Assembly: GCF_009664855.1 (NCBI RefSeq)
Contig: NZ_CP045928.1
Coordinates: 1,068,695-1,132,694, forward strand
DNA length: 64,000 nucleotides
Reading direction: 5' to 3'
From: Flavobacterium sp. SLB02
GTDB taxonomy: Bacteria; Bacteroidota; Bacteroidia; Flavobacteriales; Flavobacteriaceae
The notes beneath the pieces were generated by a model. It was not told the origin of the DNA. It did no database searches and saw nothing but the letters and a program-made list of their open reading frames with translations. Position 1 is the first letter of the stretch; the number at the start of each line of letters is the position of its first letter. A program made the position numbers and the translations under genes. Below are positions 1 to 8,462 of this stretch, piece by piece.

Positions 1-1768
1 TGGCTTTCATTTCCTTGGTTAGCCTTACCGCTTCATCCAGATTGATACTGTTAGGCAAAGTGGCTCTTACGTAAATGGCTCCTTCATTGAGTTTAGGAAT
101 GAATTCTGAACCGTAAAAAGCAAACTTCGCGCAGCAAACTACCAGTAAAGCAATGAAAGCATATAGTGTGGCTTTGCGATGTTTGGTGCTCCACTTAAAG
201 AGTTTATAAAGGTTTTCTCTAAAGAAACGCGAAATCATATTTTCTTTCTCCACTATGTTTTTCCTGAGCATGACCTTACACATCGCCGGAACATAAGTAA
301 GGGATAAAATAAGTGATCCTAATAGCGCATAACTTAAAGTAAAGGCCAGGGGAGAGAACATTTTTCCTTCCACTTTGGTGAAAGAGAAAATCGGCATCAG
401 TGCCACAATCAGGATGATCAGGGCAAAGAAAATATAAGTAGCTACACTGCCCACACTTTTCTTGATAAGTCCCATTTTGCTCATATTATTAAAGCGTTCC
501 ATTCCTACTTTATGCGCTTTCTTTTCGAGCGATACAAAGACCTGTTCGACAATGACAAGTGTTCCTTCGAGCAGCAATCCAAAGTCCAGTGCTCCCATAG
601 AAATCAGGTTGGCTGGTAATCCCTGAATTCTAAGCATGATAATGGCAAACAAAAACGAAAGCGGAATCACAGAGGCTACAATCAATGAGGTTCTCCAGTT
701 GTAAAGGAAAATAAACACGATGAGTGATACCAATAAAATACCTTCAACAAGGTTTTTGGTCACTGTTTTTACCGTTGTGTTTACCAATTCGGTACGGTCA
801 ATAAAGGGAACAATTTTTACATTATCGGGCAGCACTCTCTCGTTAAGTTCTGCCAAACGATCTTTTAATCTCTTGATGACTTCGCCCGGATTTTCTCCGC
901 GAAGCATAATTACAATACCTTCAACCACATCGCCCTGATCATCTAAACCTACTTGTCCTAGTCTTGGTTTGGCCGATATGGAAACCTCGGCTACGTGCTT
1001 GACTAATATGGGCGATGATCCTTTGGTTTGGATCAGTATATTGCCAATATCTTTGACCTTATCAATTAAACCCACTCCTCGAACTACATAAGCCTGATCG
1101 CCGCGCTGAATTACGTCTCCACCAACATTTACGTTACTCTTAGACACTGCTTCGTAAACATCTAAGGCAGAGAGATTATAATTTTCGAGTTGCGTAGGAT
1201 TGATTTTGATCTCGAAGATTTTTTCTTCACCACCAAAACTCACCACATCGGCAACACCGGGAACAGCTACGAGTTCTCTCTCGATTACCCAATCCTGAAT
1301 GGCTTTGATCTCCTTGATAGGCAAATCACTTTTGATAACGTATCTAAATATCTCACCCGTTGCTCCGGATGGCGGTTCAATATCCACATCAGCGCCTTCG
1401 GGAAGATCTAATCCGTTAAGGCGATTCGAGGCATATTGCTGTGCGTAAAAATCCTCAACATCATCATCAAACAATACCGTTACAACCGATAATCCGAAAA
1501 GTGAAATAGAACGAACTTCGGTTTTTTTGGGGATGGTATTCATTTGTTTTGAAATGGGAAGTGTGATGAATTTCTCTACTTCTTCGGCGCTTCTTCCCGG
1601 CCATTGTGTAATAATCCTTGCCCTTGTATTGGTTACATCAGGAAAAGCTTCTATGGGCGTGTGAATATAGCTCACTATACCCGCGACTAGTAATACGGCT
1701 GTCAGGAAAAAAACGATCAGGGAGTTTTTTAGCGAGAAAGCGACCAGTCCTTGTACAAATTTTTTCAT
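1..1768 (-). CDS. Heavy-metal efflux RND permease (CzcA/CusA family), N-terminal part, cut by window edge
   Basis: This is the inner-membrane pump of a tripartite system that drives metal ions (Cu/Ag or Co/Zn/Cd type) out through a TolC channel using proton flow. The reading frame opens at ATG 1768 and runs off the left edge, so about 589 of an expected 1,000 or more residues are visible. The start gives a first membrane helix, followed by the porter-domain motif FPDVTNTRARII typical of heavy-metal RND proteins. The TM4 signature near residues 390-408 reads GALDFGLLLEGTLVIVEQ: the first Asp and the last Glu are kept, but the middle acidic residue is Glu where CzcA usually has Asp. It is the last visible gene of a minus-strand operon with adaptor, channel and two-component genes upstream. 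The family is sure; the metal is not. Confidence 0.93.
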   Translation of the reverse strand, partial: MKKFVQGLVAFSLKNSLIVFFLTAVLLVAGIVSYIHTPIEAFPDVTNTRARIITQWPGRSAEEVEKFITLPISKQMNTIPKKTEVRSISLFGLSVVTVLFDDDVEDFYAQQYASNRLNGLDLPEGADVDIEPPSGATGEIFRYVIKSDLPIKEIKAIQDWVIERELVAVPGVADVVSFGGEEKIFEIKINPTQLENYNLSALDVYEAVSKSNVNVGGDVIQRGDQAYVVRGVGLIDKVKDIGNILIQTKGSSPILVKHVAEVSISAKPRLGQVGLDDQGDVVEGIVIMLRGENPGEVIKRLKDRLAELNERVLPDNVKIVPFIDRTELVNTTVKTVTKNLVEGILLVSLIVFIFLYNWRTSLIVASVIPLSFLFAIIMLRIQGLPANLISMGALDFGLLLEGTLVIVEQVFVSLEKKAHKVGMERFNNMSKMGLIKKSVGSVATYIFFALIILIVALMPIFSFTKVEGKMFSPLAFTLSYALLGSLILSLTYVPAMCKVMLRKNIVEKENMISRFFRENLYKLFKWSTKHRKATLYAFIALLVVCCAKFAFYGSEFIPKLNEGAIYVRATLPNSINLDEAVRLTKEMKA

Positions 1769-1799
1769 GTCTTGTATGGTGTTTATCCCTTAGGGATAA

Positions 1800-2888
1800 T
1801 TAGTTTTTTAATCGTTCGTGAATTAACAGCTGATTTTTAGTAATCACCATTTCACCTTCATTAACTCCTTTATCAAAATAAATCCAGTTATTGTTTTTTA
1901 TAGTAGGATTTACTTCTCTGGTTTCGATCGTGCAATCGTTTTTATAAATCAGAATATGATCGCGATTGTTATCAAAAATGACTGCTTTTGCCGGAAGGGC
2001 AGCTAGCATATCGCCGCCTTTACTTTTATCAATCACAATATCGGCAGTCATTCCCGGTTTTAGTTTCAGGTTTTTATTTTCCATTACAATTCGGGCTTTT
2101 AAAACATGCTCCTCAGCATCAAAAACTTTGGCTAGCATGGCGATTTTTCCTTTAAAAATTTCACCAGGATAGGCCGGAGTTGTTACATCAACGGGCATGT
2201 TTTCACTTACGTTTTTCAAGTTACTGGTGTACACATTGACCAAAACCCAGATTTCTTTTAAATCCGAAATGGTAAAAAGCGGTTCGCTGGCATCTGTGAT
2301 CTGCATTCCCGGACTAATGTTTTTAGCCACGATATAACCTTCAGTTGGCGCTTTTATAAGGAAAACAGATCTTTCACTGCTGGCGCTAAACATGGCCAGA
2401 TTGGCCCTTACATTCTCTAGCGAAGATTTTAAAACATCCAGCTCGCTTTGCGCCTGCATTAAATCTTTTTGAGATGCGATTCCGTCCTCAAACATTGATT
2501 TGGCCGATTGTAAATTACGTTGTGCTACGGCTAGTTGCGATTGAAATGATTTACTCTGAGCTTGCATACTGTTGAGTTCTGTACTTTTTATTTCGGCCAG
2601 AACCTGTCCTTTTTTGACATAATCTCCCAATGAGAACGTAGTTTTGGTAATAATCCCTTCTACAAGGCTATTAAACTGAACTACGTGATCATTGTTGTAG
2701 GTGATGTTTCCGGTAAGGTTTATCGATTCGCTAACGGCACGTTTTTGAACCGGTTCGATTGTGATTTTTTCTTTTAAGTCTTTATCGATACAAAATTTAT
2801 CCTCTTTTGTTTCTTTGATTGCTTCTTTTTTGCCACATCCGTAAAGGAGCATTAACCCAAGTATAGGGAGTAAAATAAGTTTCTTCAT
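1800..2888 (-). CDS. RND efflux periplasmic adaptor lipoprotein (CusB/HlyD family)
   Basis: This is the membrane fusion protein that bridges the RND pump and the outer-membrane channel. The 362 residues begin with a lipoprotein signal ending in LLYGC (Cys 18), so it is probably membrane-anchored. A barrel-sandwich/lipoyl half precedes and follows an alpha-hairpin at about residues 110-165 rich in Q, S and A (SMQAQSKSFQ, RNLQSAKSMF). The beta-barrel segment follows, with the common adaptor motif LKPGMTADIVID. It lies 31 bp upstream of the pump gene and 38 bp downstream of the TolC gene on the same strand, which fits co-transcription. No Met/His-rich CusF-like or N-terminal heavy-metal-binding extension is present, so metal choice cannot be read from it. 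The family assignment is firm. Confidence 0.92.
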   Translation of the reverse strand: MKKLILLPILGLMLLYGCGKKEAIKETKEDKFCIDKDLKEKITIEPVQKRAVSESINLTGNITYNNDHVVQFNSLVEGIITKTTFSLGDYVKKGQVLAEIKSTELNSMQAQSKSFQSQLAVAQRNLQSAKSMFEDGIASQKDLMQAQSELDVLKSSLENVRANLAMFSASSERSVFLIKAPTEGYIVAKNISPGMQITDASEPLFTISDLKEIWVLVNVYTSNLKNVSENMPVDVTTPAYPGEIFKGKIAMLAKVFDAEEHVLKARIVMENKNLKLKPGMTADIVIDKSKGGDMLAALPAKAVIFDNNRDHILIYKNDCTIETREVNPTIKNNNWIYFDKGVNEGEMVITKNQLLIHERLKN

Positions 2889-2926
2889 TATGTTTGTTAT
2901 TATTTTTTAGAGAATCATATTGGGGT

Positions 2927-4213
2927 TTAATTTATTTGCTGACCGGAGATATAGCGCAATTCTTCAAGATTTTTATTCAGGTCTTTTTTAGAATTCAGCA
3001 CGATAGATTTGTTGTCTAGATAAGCATCAACAAAATCAAGATATTCCAGCATGCTGGTGTTGCGTTGCAGGAAGTTTTTACGATAACTCTCCAGGAGTTT
3101 ATCCAGATCGGATTCGTAATTGGCCTCTACGCTGTCATACAGTTTTTGGGTTACAATAAGATCTTGGTAAGCTTGTAAAACTTCCGATTGTATGCTGATT
3201 GTTTTCTCCTGGGTCAATAATTTACCTTGTTCGATGGCTAATTTAGCCGCTTTTATATTTCCCTGATTTCTACTGAAAAACGGAAGATCCAAAGCAAAAC
3301 CAAGACCCACAAAATCGTTCATCGTACTGGCGCCGCGATCATAACTAATACCAAGAGTTACATCTGGGGTTCGCATGGCCTTCTCGTACTTGTACTTATT
3401 ATCGTTATAATCATTTCCGAGTTTAATTACTTTCATATCAGGTCTATTCTCTATTGCCGAAGCCATAAGATTACCCAGGTTGATATTCTCGATATTTTTA
3501 TTATCAGGAACAAAACCCTCATCGGTAAGTTTGACAAAACTGGTCGGGGGAAGATTCATCAGGACTTTCAATTCTTTTTGCAATGAATTGTTCTCTTTGC
3601 GCAAATCAGCAATTTCTTTTAAAAATTGTAGTTCAGATGCCTGAAGCCTGATATATTCGCCTCTGCCAATATTGCCTTGCGTCACCTGATTGCCATATCC
3701 TTTTAGCATGGTTTGCATCGAGGAAAGTTGTTTTTTGTAGAGGGCTTCCTTGGCCTGAGTATATTGCAAATCAGTAAGATTGCCTCGAAACTCGATTTTA
3801 AGGTTGCGAAGAAAAGTTTTAAAGTATTCTTTGGCGATATCAACGCCCACTTTTTCCATGGCGATCATCTTTTTTCGCTTTCCTGCCGTTTGAACCAGTT
3901 GTTCAAGCTCTGCAGTAACTTGGGATGTTTTACCAAAATTACCCCATAGAGGAGGTACTTCTTGCGCCGTAGCATTGTGCCAAAGGTTCAGCTCGCCAAT
4001 GGTAAGGGTAGGGTTAGGCCATAATTTTGCCTGAATCACTTGCGCATCGGCAATCTCGATGTTTAGTTTTTCAGAAATAATAGAAATATTCTTTTCCAGA
4101 AACAGCGCCTCGGCTTGTGTTCGGGAAAGAACAATTGTATCGTTTATTGCAGCAATTTGTGCCACACTTTTGTGCGATACAATAACGAATAGAGTTAAGA
4201 GTATACGTTTCAA
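2927..4213 (-). CDS. TolC-family outer-membrane efflux channel
   Basis: This is the outer-membrane component of the metal efflux system (CusC/CzcC role). It has 428 residues, close to family length, with a cleavable signal peptide (about residues 1-18, ending SVAQ). The body shows the two repeated long helical OEP domains: the first around residues 30-220, and the second starting near the motif ENRPDMKVIKLGND, which resembles the RPDL motif of TolC proteins. FVGLGFALDLPFFSRNQG is the usual second-repeat strand motif. It lies between the histidine kinase gene (97 bp upstream) and the adaptor gene, all on the minus strand. No lipobox is seen, so unlike CusC it is probably not acylated. Confidence 0.93.
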   Translation of the reverse strand: MKRILLTLFVIVSHKSVAQIAAINDTIVLSRTQAEALFLEKNISIISEKLNIEIADAQVIQAKLWPNPTLTIGELNLWHNATAQEVPPLWGNFGKTSQVTAELEQLVQTAGKRKKMIAMEKVGVDIAKEYFKTFLRNLKIEFRGNLTDLQYTQAKEALYKKQLSSMQTMLKGYGNQVTQGNIGRGEYIRLQASELQFLKEIADLRKENNSLQKELKVLMNLPPTSFVKLTDEGFVPDNKNIENINLGNLMASAIENRPDMKVIKLGNDYNDNKYKYEKAMRTPDVTLGISYDRGASTMNDFVGLGFALDLPFFSRNQGNIKAAKLAIEQGKLLTQEKTISIQSEVLQAYQDLIVTQKLYDSVEANYESDLDKLLESYRKNFLQRNTSMLEYLDFVDAYLDNKSIVLNSKKDLNKNLEELRYISGQQIN

Positions 4214-4310
4214 ATTAAGTTTGTTTTAATATGTTGCAAAGCTACTTGCGGCATATTAAACCCTAATTTGATGTCTGTTAGAAAGGAGTTAGAGTTACAT
4301 TAGAAAACGA

Positions 4311-5669
4311 TTAGAGTGTTGGAAATAGTAAGGTTACCGTCGTTCCAACGTCTTTTTTGGATGTAATGCTAAAGTGAATATTATTTTGTTTGAAGATAAT
4401 ATTAGCCAGCGAAAGTCCAACACCGCTGCCTTTTATATCATTGACGTTTTTACCTCTGTAAAAGGTTTGTTTAATAAATTTTAAGTCCTCTTCACTAATG
4501 CCGGTTCCGTGATCTTCAATTACAATTTTAAGCTGATTGTCCTCTTGCAGCAGACTTATTTTGATAGGATTTCCACTGGAGTATTTCACGGCGTTTTCTA
4601 TAATGTTGTATAAGGCAATTTTAATCTCGTTGCTGTTTCCTTTAATCGAAAGGAGTTTGTCATTTATAATTTCGATGGTAATTTGTATCTGAGAGCTTTT
4701 TAACTGATACACATCCGGCAATTGATCGTTGATATCCCAAACCAGTTCATCAACCCTGAAAATCTCGTTGAGTTCTGTATTGTCTCGAAGTCCCGAAAGC
4801 ATCATAAGGGTATTGATCGTATCTTCGATCTGGTAGACATTATCCAGTACTTTTTCAGACATTTCTTTGTACTCTGCACTGGTTCTGTCTTTTTGTGCAA
4901 ATACTTCGAGGTTTCCCGAAATGGCCGTCAGAGGTGTTTTGAATTCGTGTGAAACATAATTGATAAAGTTCTTCTGGATGATAAAAGTATCGGATAATCG
5001 CTTAAACAAATTATTATAGGTTTCTATCAATTCCTGAATATCATCTTTGGTATTTGGCGAGGTAATATGGCGATCCAGCGAAGAAGCTTCGATCTCATTG
5101 ACCTGATTGATGATATTTTTTATCGGACTGTAGGCCAGATTCGATAGTAAACGGCTCACGATATAAATGGTGATTAATCCGCTAATTAACACCAGAATCA
5201 TAATGATCATCAAACGGTTGGTAATGGTTTTAAATTCCTGATCATTTTTTTTGACAAAAACTACAAAATCACCCTGATTGTCATGATAAAAACTCCCAAA
5301 GTAAAAGTGATGATTCGATTTAAAATTCAGCTTTCGATTCTTCCTGATATAATCCAGTTTTTCGGAATTGATATTACCATCTATTGTTTTATCGCCATAT
5401 ACAATCTGATTGCTTTCGTTGTAAACACGCGTGATGATTTCCAGTGAGTTTTCTTTGAATTGCTGACCAATGATCAAATGCTGATTCTGAGGTAATTCAT
5501 CTTTTTCAAGATAGAAAATCCCCGTTAGCAAACCCGTTTTTTGAAGTTCGTTATAAATAATTTTCTCCGAATAACTGTAAAAAGAAAAGTAAGTAATCAC
5601 CGAAGCAATTAGAAATACAATGCTAAAAGTAAAAGACGATATTAAGGTAAACCTATTGCGTATTTTCAT
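4311..5669 (-). CDS. Sensor histidine kinase (HAMP, HisKA, HATPase)
   Basis: This is the membrane sensor kinase of an OmpR-type two-component pair, probably controlling the adjacent metal efflux genes. The 452 residues show one membrane helix at about 8-30, a periplasmic sensor region of about 120 residues, a second helix at about 151-172, a HAMP segment at about 173-230, and the HisKA motif with the phospho-accepting His at residue 241 (NYVSHEFKTPL). The ATPase boxes are NIIENAVKYS, DHGTGISEED and GSGVGLSLANI. Its start codon lies 2 bp after the stop of the response regulator, so the two are translationally linked. The signal is unknown; CusS-like metal sensing is inferred from the neighbours only. 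Confidence 0.93.
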   Translation of the reverse strand: MKIRNRFTLISSFTFSIVFLIASVITYFSFYSYSEKIIYNELQKTGLLTGIFYLEKDELPQNQHLIIGQQFKENSLEIITRVYNESNQIVYGDKTIDGNINSEKLDYIRKNRKLNFKSNHHFYFGSFYHDNQGDFVVFVKKNDQEFKTITNRLMIIMILVLISGLITIYIVSRLLSNLAYSPIKNIINQVNEIEASSLDRHITSPNTKDDIQELIETYNNLFKRLSDTFIIQKNFINYVSHEFKTPLTAISGNLEVFAQKDRTSAEYKEMSEKVLDNVYQIEDTINTLMMLSGLRDNTELNEIFRVDELVWDINDQLPDVYQLKSSQIQITIEIINDKLLSIKGNSNEIKIALYNIIENAVKYSSGNPIKISLLQEDNQLKIVIEDHGTGISEEDLKFIKQTFYRGKNVNDIKGSGVGLSLANIIFKQNNIHFSITSKKDVGTTVTLLFPTL

Positions 5670-5671
5670 GA

Positions 5672-6343
5672 CTATTCTTTAAGAATATATCCGGTTCCTT
5701 TTATGGTATGGATGAATTTATGGTTTTGCTCGATTTTGTTTCTTAAATACGATATATATACATCGACAACATTGGTATTATTATCATAATTAATGCCCCA
5801 AACCGCGTTTAAAATCTGAGTTCTGGACATGACCTTATTTCTGTTTTCAAGTAAAAACAACAATAGTTTATATTCTCTTGGAGATAAATCGATCAGTACA
5901 TCATTTTCTGTAACCTTATGTTCTTCTGGGTTTATAGCTAAACTTCCGAGTTTATGCAAGGTTTCTACTTTATCATAATTAAATTTAGTTCTGCGCGTCA
6001 ATGCATTTACTCTGGAAATGAGTTCCTTAAAATGAAATGGCTTTACCAGATAATCATCCGCACCGGAATCCAACGCATTTACCTTATCATCAGTATCGCT
6101 AAGCGCGCTAAGCATTAAAATTGGAGTATGAATTTTCTTGAAACGCATTATTTTTGTCAGCTGAATGCCATCAATTCCCGGAAGCATAATATCCATCAGT
6201 ATAATATCCCAGGTATCGTGCTGAAGCAGGTCTCTTGCAATCTCGCCCGTTTCAGCCAGATGTACCGTAAAATTGTTTTCTTCTAAACCTTTTATAATAA
6301 ATTCGCTAATGCGTTTATCATCCTCAATGAGTAGAACATTCAT
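5672..6343 (-). CDS. OmpR/PhoB-family response regulator
   Basis: This is the DNA-binding partner of the kinase that follows it. The 223 residues carry a receiver domain (acidic pair in LLIEDD, phospho-acceptor Asp 51 in DIILMDIMLPG, Lys in DDYLVKPFHF) and a C-terminal winged helix (about residues 125-222) ending in the typical RNKIEQNHKFIHTIKGTGY segment. Most flavobacterial CusR/RprY-like regulators have this length. It is the first gene of the minus-strand efflux operon, so the operon promoter should lie between 6344 and about 6480. Activation of the downstream pump by metal is inferred from the order of genes. Confidence 0.94.
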   Translation of the reverse strand: MNVLLIEDDKRISEFIIKGLEENNFTVHLAETGEIARDLLQHDTWDIILMDIMLPGIDGIQLTKIMRFKKIHTPILMLSALSDTDDKVNALDSGADDYLVKPFHFKELISRVNALTRRTKFNYDKVETLHKLGSLAINPEEHKVTENDVLIDLSPREYKLLLFLLENRNKVMSRTQILNAVWGINYDNNTNVVDVYISYLRNKIEQNHKFIHTIKGTGYILKE

Positions 6344-6519
6344 ACTTTAATGTTGTTATAATTGGTTTTTGTACGGATCAGGCTATAAAGTTGAATTTCC
6401 TGAAGAATCATATTTAAAGAGAAATTCAAAAATAACAATTAATTCTCGCAATCGCTGTTAAAATTGAATCTTGTAAGAAAAGAAGATGTTTTTTAATGAA
6501 GTTGTTTATTTGAGTTTTT

Positions 6520-6602
6520 AGGAGCTATTCCTGCTGTCCTTCCAAATCTTTTCCTTGCTAAAGGAGCAAGAAAAAGGATTTTCCCTCCCATAGGGCTAGG
6601 GG
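6520..6602. repeat. Dispersed flavobacterial-type intergenic repeat with internal stem
   Basis: This intergenic block starts with AGGAGCTATTCCTGCTGTCC and ends with CCATAGGGCTAGGGGAG. Between these flanks an imperfect inverted repeat (TCTTTTCCTTGCT against AGCAAGAAAAAGGA) forms a hairpin. I recall near-identical flanks in many flavobacterial intergenic regions, so I read it as one copy of a multi-copy element; that is memory, not a search. A 62-codon frame crosses it (6493-6681) but looks like chance. The remaining intergenic sequence from 6344 to 6887 is AT-rich, with a 35-bp AT palindrome at 6740-6774 and nothing else recognisable. Confidence 0.5.
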
Positions 6603-6887
6603 AGTTGTTTTCATAAGTAAACTTTATTTTTAAAACAAAAAACGTCTTTTCATTATATTCCGTACTAACTAATTTATACAATTATTCTTTAAGCTTTCAT
6701 CCTATAAAATAGTAAACCAAATTGACATGAATATTATATAATTTCAGTTTTATTTTTAATAAAAATCTGAAATTCAATTAATTAACTTTTATTAAAGAAA
6801 GGTTTAACACGGTCTGTTTTAGCTGACTGTCTGAAATAACTAATTTTAACTAAATCAAAATTAATAACGTTTTAAATACTTAAAATT

Positions 6888-7436
6888 ATGAAAAAGAATA
6901 TAGCCATATTAGCAACAAACGGTTTTGAAGAATCAGAATTATCATCTCCTAAAGCCTATCTGGAAGAGCAAGGTTGGAATGCAGATATTATCAGTTTGAA
7001 ATCTGGAACTATCAAATCCTGGAAAGAAGGTAATTGGAGCAAAGAATATAATGTTGATGTAGTATTAGATCAGGCAAATGAAGCCAATTACGATGCTTTG
7101 GTTCTTCCGGGAGGAGTTATAAACCCTGATTTATTAAGAAGAGACGAGGCTGCAGTAAATTTTGTACGTTCCTTTTTTGAAAGTAAAAAACCAGTAGCGG
7201 CTATTTGTCATGGGCCTCAAATTCTCGTAGATGCTGATGTTTTAAAAGGCCGAAAAGTAACTTCGTTCTTCTCTGTTAAAAACGATTTGATAAATGCCGG
7301 AGCACAATGGGAAGACTCAGAAGTAGTCGTAGACAATGGACTGGTGACCAGCCGAAACCCGAATGATTTGCCCGCTTTTAATAAAAAAATGGTGGAAGAA
7401 ATTAAAGAAGGAAAACACGATCGTCAGACAGTATAA
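6888..7436 (+). CDS. DJ-1/PfpI family protein (YhbO/PfpI-like)
   Basis: This is a cytoplasmic member of the class I glutamine-amidotransferase-like superfamily, in the subgroup often called general stress protein 18, PfpI protease or protein deglycase. It has 182 residues, normal for the family. The nucleophile elbow is visible as AAICHGPQ with Cys 107 followed by His 108, and the acidic residue of the active site is in GFEESEL (Glu 14/15). The region around residues 73-84 (LPGGVINPDLLRR) matches the PfpI consensus. It stands alone between divergent and convergent neighbours. Its exact chemistry is debated for the family; a stress role is the safest reading. Confidence 0.9.
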   Translation: MKKNIAILATNGFEESELSSPKAYLEEQGWNADIISLKSGTIKSWKEGNWSKEYNVDVVLDQANEANYDALVLPGGVINPDLLRRDEAAVNFVRSFFESKKPVAAICHGPQILVDADVLKGRKVTSFFSVKNDLINAGAQWEDSEVVVDNGLVTSRNPNDLPAFNKKMVEEIKEGKHDRQTV

Positions 7437-7531
7437 AAAGATATATTTTTATTTAGATTTATCAGGTTACAAAAAATGCAGGATCAATTTTGGTCTTGCA
7501 TTTTTTTGTAATTGCCAGTTTAATTATTTAT

Positions 7532-7635
7532 GCTGTGTGAAGTCTCCCGACTTCATGCACGTACAATGAGACATTGCAAATCTAGATAAGAATGGAATAT
7601 AGCGATGTGTAGGAAGTCGGGAGACTTCGCACAGC
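7532..7635. repeat. REP-like element: two inverted hairpin units (BIME-like)
   Basis: Two 23-bp arms, 7532-7554 and 7613-7635, are inverted copies of each other with one mismatch, separated by 58 bp. Each arm is itself a small hairpin: GAAGTC-TCCC-GACTTC on the left and GAAGTC-GGGA-GACTTC on the right. This nested architecture is that of bacterial REP pairs moved by RAYT transposases. It sits between two convergent genes, 5 bp from the stop codon of the gene at 7641, the usual place for such elements. No RAYT gene lies in the window. Confidence 0.7.
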
Positions 7636-7640
7636 GCGGG

Positions 7641-8060
7641 TTATTCTGTAGCAATTGAGTCTACACTGACAGCTATAGTATCAACTGTTTCTAAGGTATT
7701 TTCATAGTTGTTTTCTTCATTATTATTGAACGCTTTGTTTACTTTTTCAGAAAGAAAAACATTTCCAAATAGACCATATCCAATACTTTTACTTTTGCCT
7801 TGCCATGTAATTTTAGTAATTGAAAATAGTATATAATTGTCTCTGGTTACAGAATTCTCAATTAATTTTTCTGCCAAAGAACTTCCAAACAAAATTCCTA
7901 GTTTTTCCATATCAGACCCATTTTCTGAGATAGAATTCTGAACAACTTGATTTATTACTGATTTTACAACTTGTTTATGTTCTTCACTACTTGGGTTAGT
8001 TAAAACTGCTGCCAAAATGATAATAGCAAAAACTAAAAGTATTATATTCGATTTTTTCAT
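7641..8060 (-). CDS. Small membrane-anchored/exported protein, DUF4359-like
   Basis: This 139-residue protein of unknown function starts with MKKSNIILL and a single hydrophobic helix (about residues 4-20) directly followed by LTNPSSEEHKQ, a pattern resembling DUF4359 proteins. I chose ATG 8060 rather than the longer frame from 8090, because the extra ten residues are polar and would place a start ahead of a clean signal/anchor sequence. The rest is soluble, with a mid-region that may form beta strands (YILFSITKITWQGKSKSIG) and an acidic tail. It is convergent with the DJ-1 gene and follows the 55-residue gene on the same strand, with a hairpin between them. Function is unknown. Confidence 0.7.
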   Translation of the reverse strand: MKKSNIILLVFAIIILAAVLTNPSSEEHKQVVKSVINQVVQNSISENGSDMEKLGILFGSSLAEKLIENSVTRDNYILFSITKITWQGKSKSIGYGLFGNVFLSEKVNKAFNNNEENNYENTLETVDTIAVSVDSIATE

Positions 8061-8094
8061 GATATTTTTATTTGGTCTTAATTTTTCCAATAAA

Positions 8095-8120
8095 TAAGAC
8101 TTCCATTTCTGGAAGTCTTA
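8095..8120 (-). terminator. Intrinsic terminator after the 55-residue gene
   Basis: A perfect 10-bp stem (8111-8120 with 8095-8104) with a 6-nt loop lies 18 bp past the stop codon of the small gene at 8139. On the minus strand it is followed by a T-rich TATTTATT stretch. Confidence 0.6.
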
Positions 8121-8138
8121 AAATAAACAATAAAGCTC

Positions 8139-8306
8139 TTAAGCATATCGGATTAACTTCCATGTTATAGCATTATTGTTGTAAGGAGGAAATTGATTAC
8201 CTTTTGCTAAAGGTATAGTTGTTGACGGGGAAGACTGTGCTTCCCAAACTCCTGATTCAGGACATGTTTCACCAGTCTTGCGGGTTGTTCCTAATGGTAA
8301 TGACAT
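8139..8306 (-). CDS. 55-residue small protein with TGExCPxSGxW motif
   Basis: This is a clear short gene with ATG at 8306, TAA at 8139 and 55 sense codons. The product begins MSLPLGTTRKTGETCPESGV and continues through a Pro/Ser/Thr-rich stretch to AKGNQFPPYNNNAITWKLI. The arrangement TGE-x-CP-x-SG-x-W followed by KGNxFPP resembles the small YjzC-type family, and I recall similar orphan proteins in Bacteroidota; both are inference. A single Cys is present, so a lone zinc ribbon is unlikely. No signal peptide is seen. Codon use matches the neighbours, and a terminator hairpin follows at 8095-8120. Function is unknown. Confidence 0.7.
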   Translation of the reverse strand: MSLPLGTTRKTGETCPESGVWEAQSSPSTTIPLAKGNQFPPYNNNAITWKLIRYA

Positions 8307-8462
8307 AATTTAAATAATTTAGGTTAATAATTACCAAACTTAAAACCAATCATTACCTAATTATTACGGAAAACCTTTTTTGAGTTATTTTTATTTAAAA
8401 ATATAATTGGAATAATAAAACCTTAATTTTAGAAAACCTAGTTTTTTTATTTTTAAAGTGCT

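Noticed and set aside
6493..6681. 62-codon frame on the minus strand upstream of the response regulator
   Set aside because: It runs through the dispersed repeat at 6520-6602 and gives low-complexity, non-protein-like sequence.
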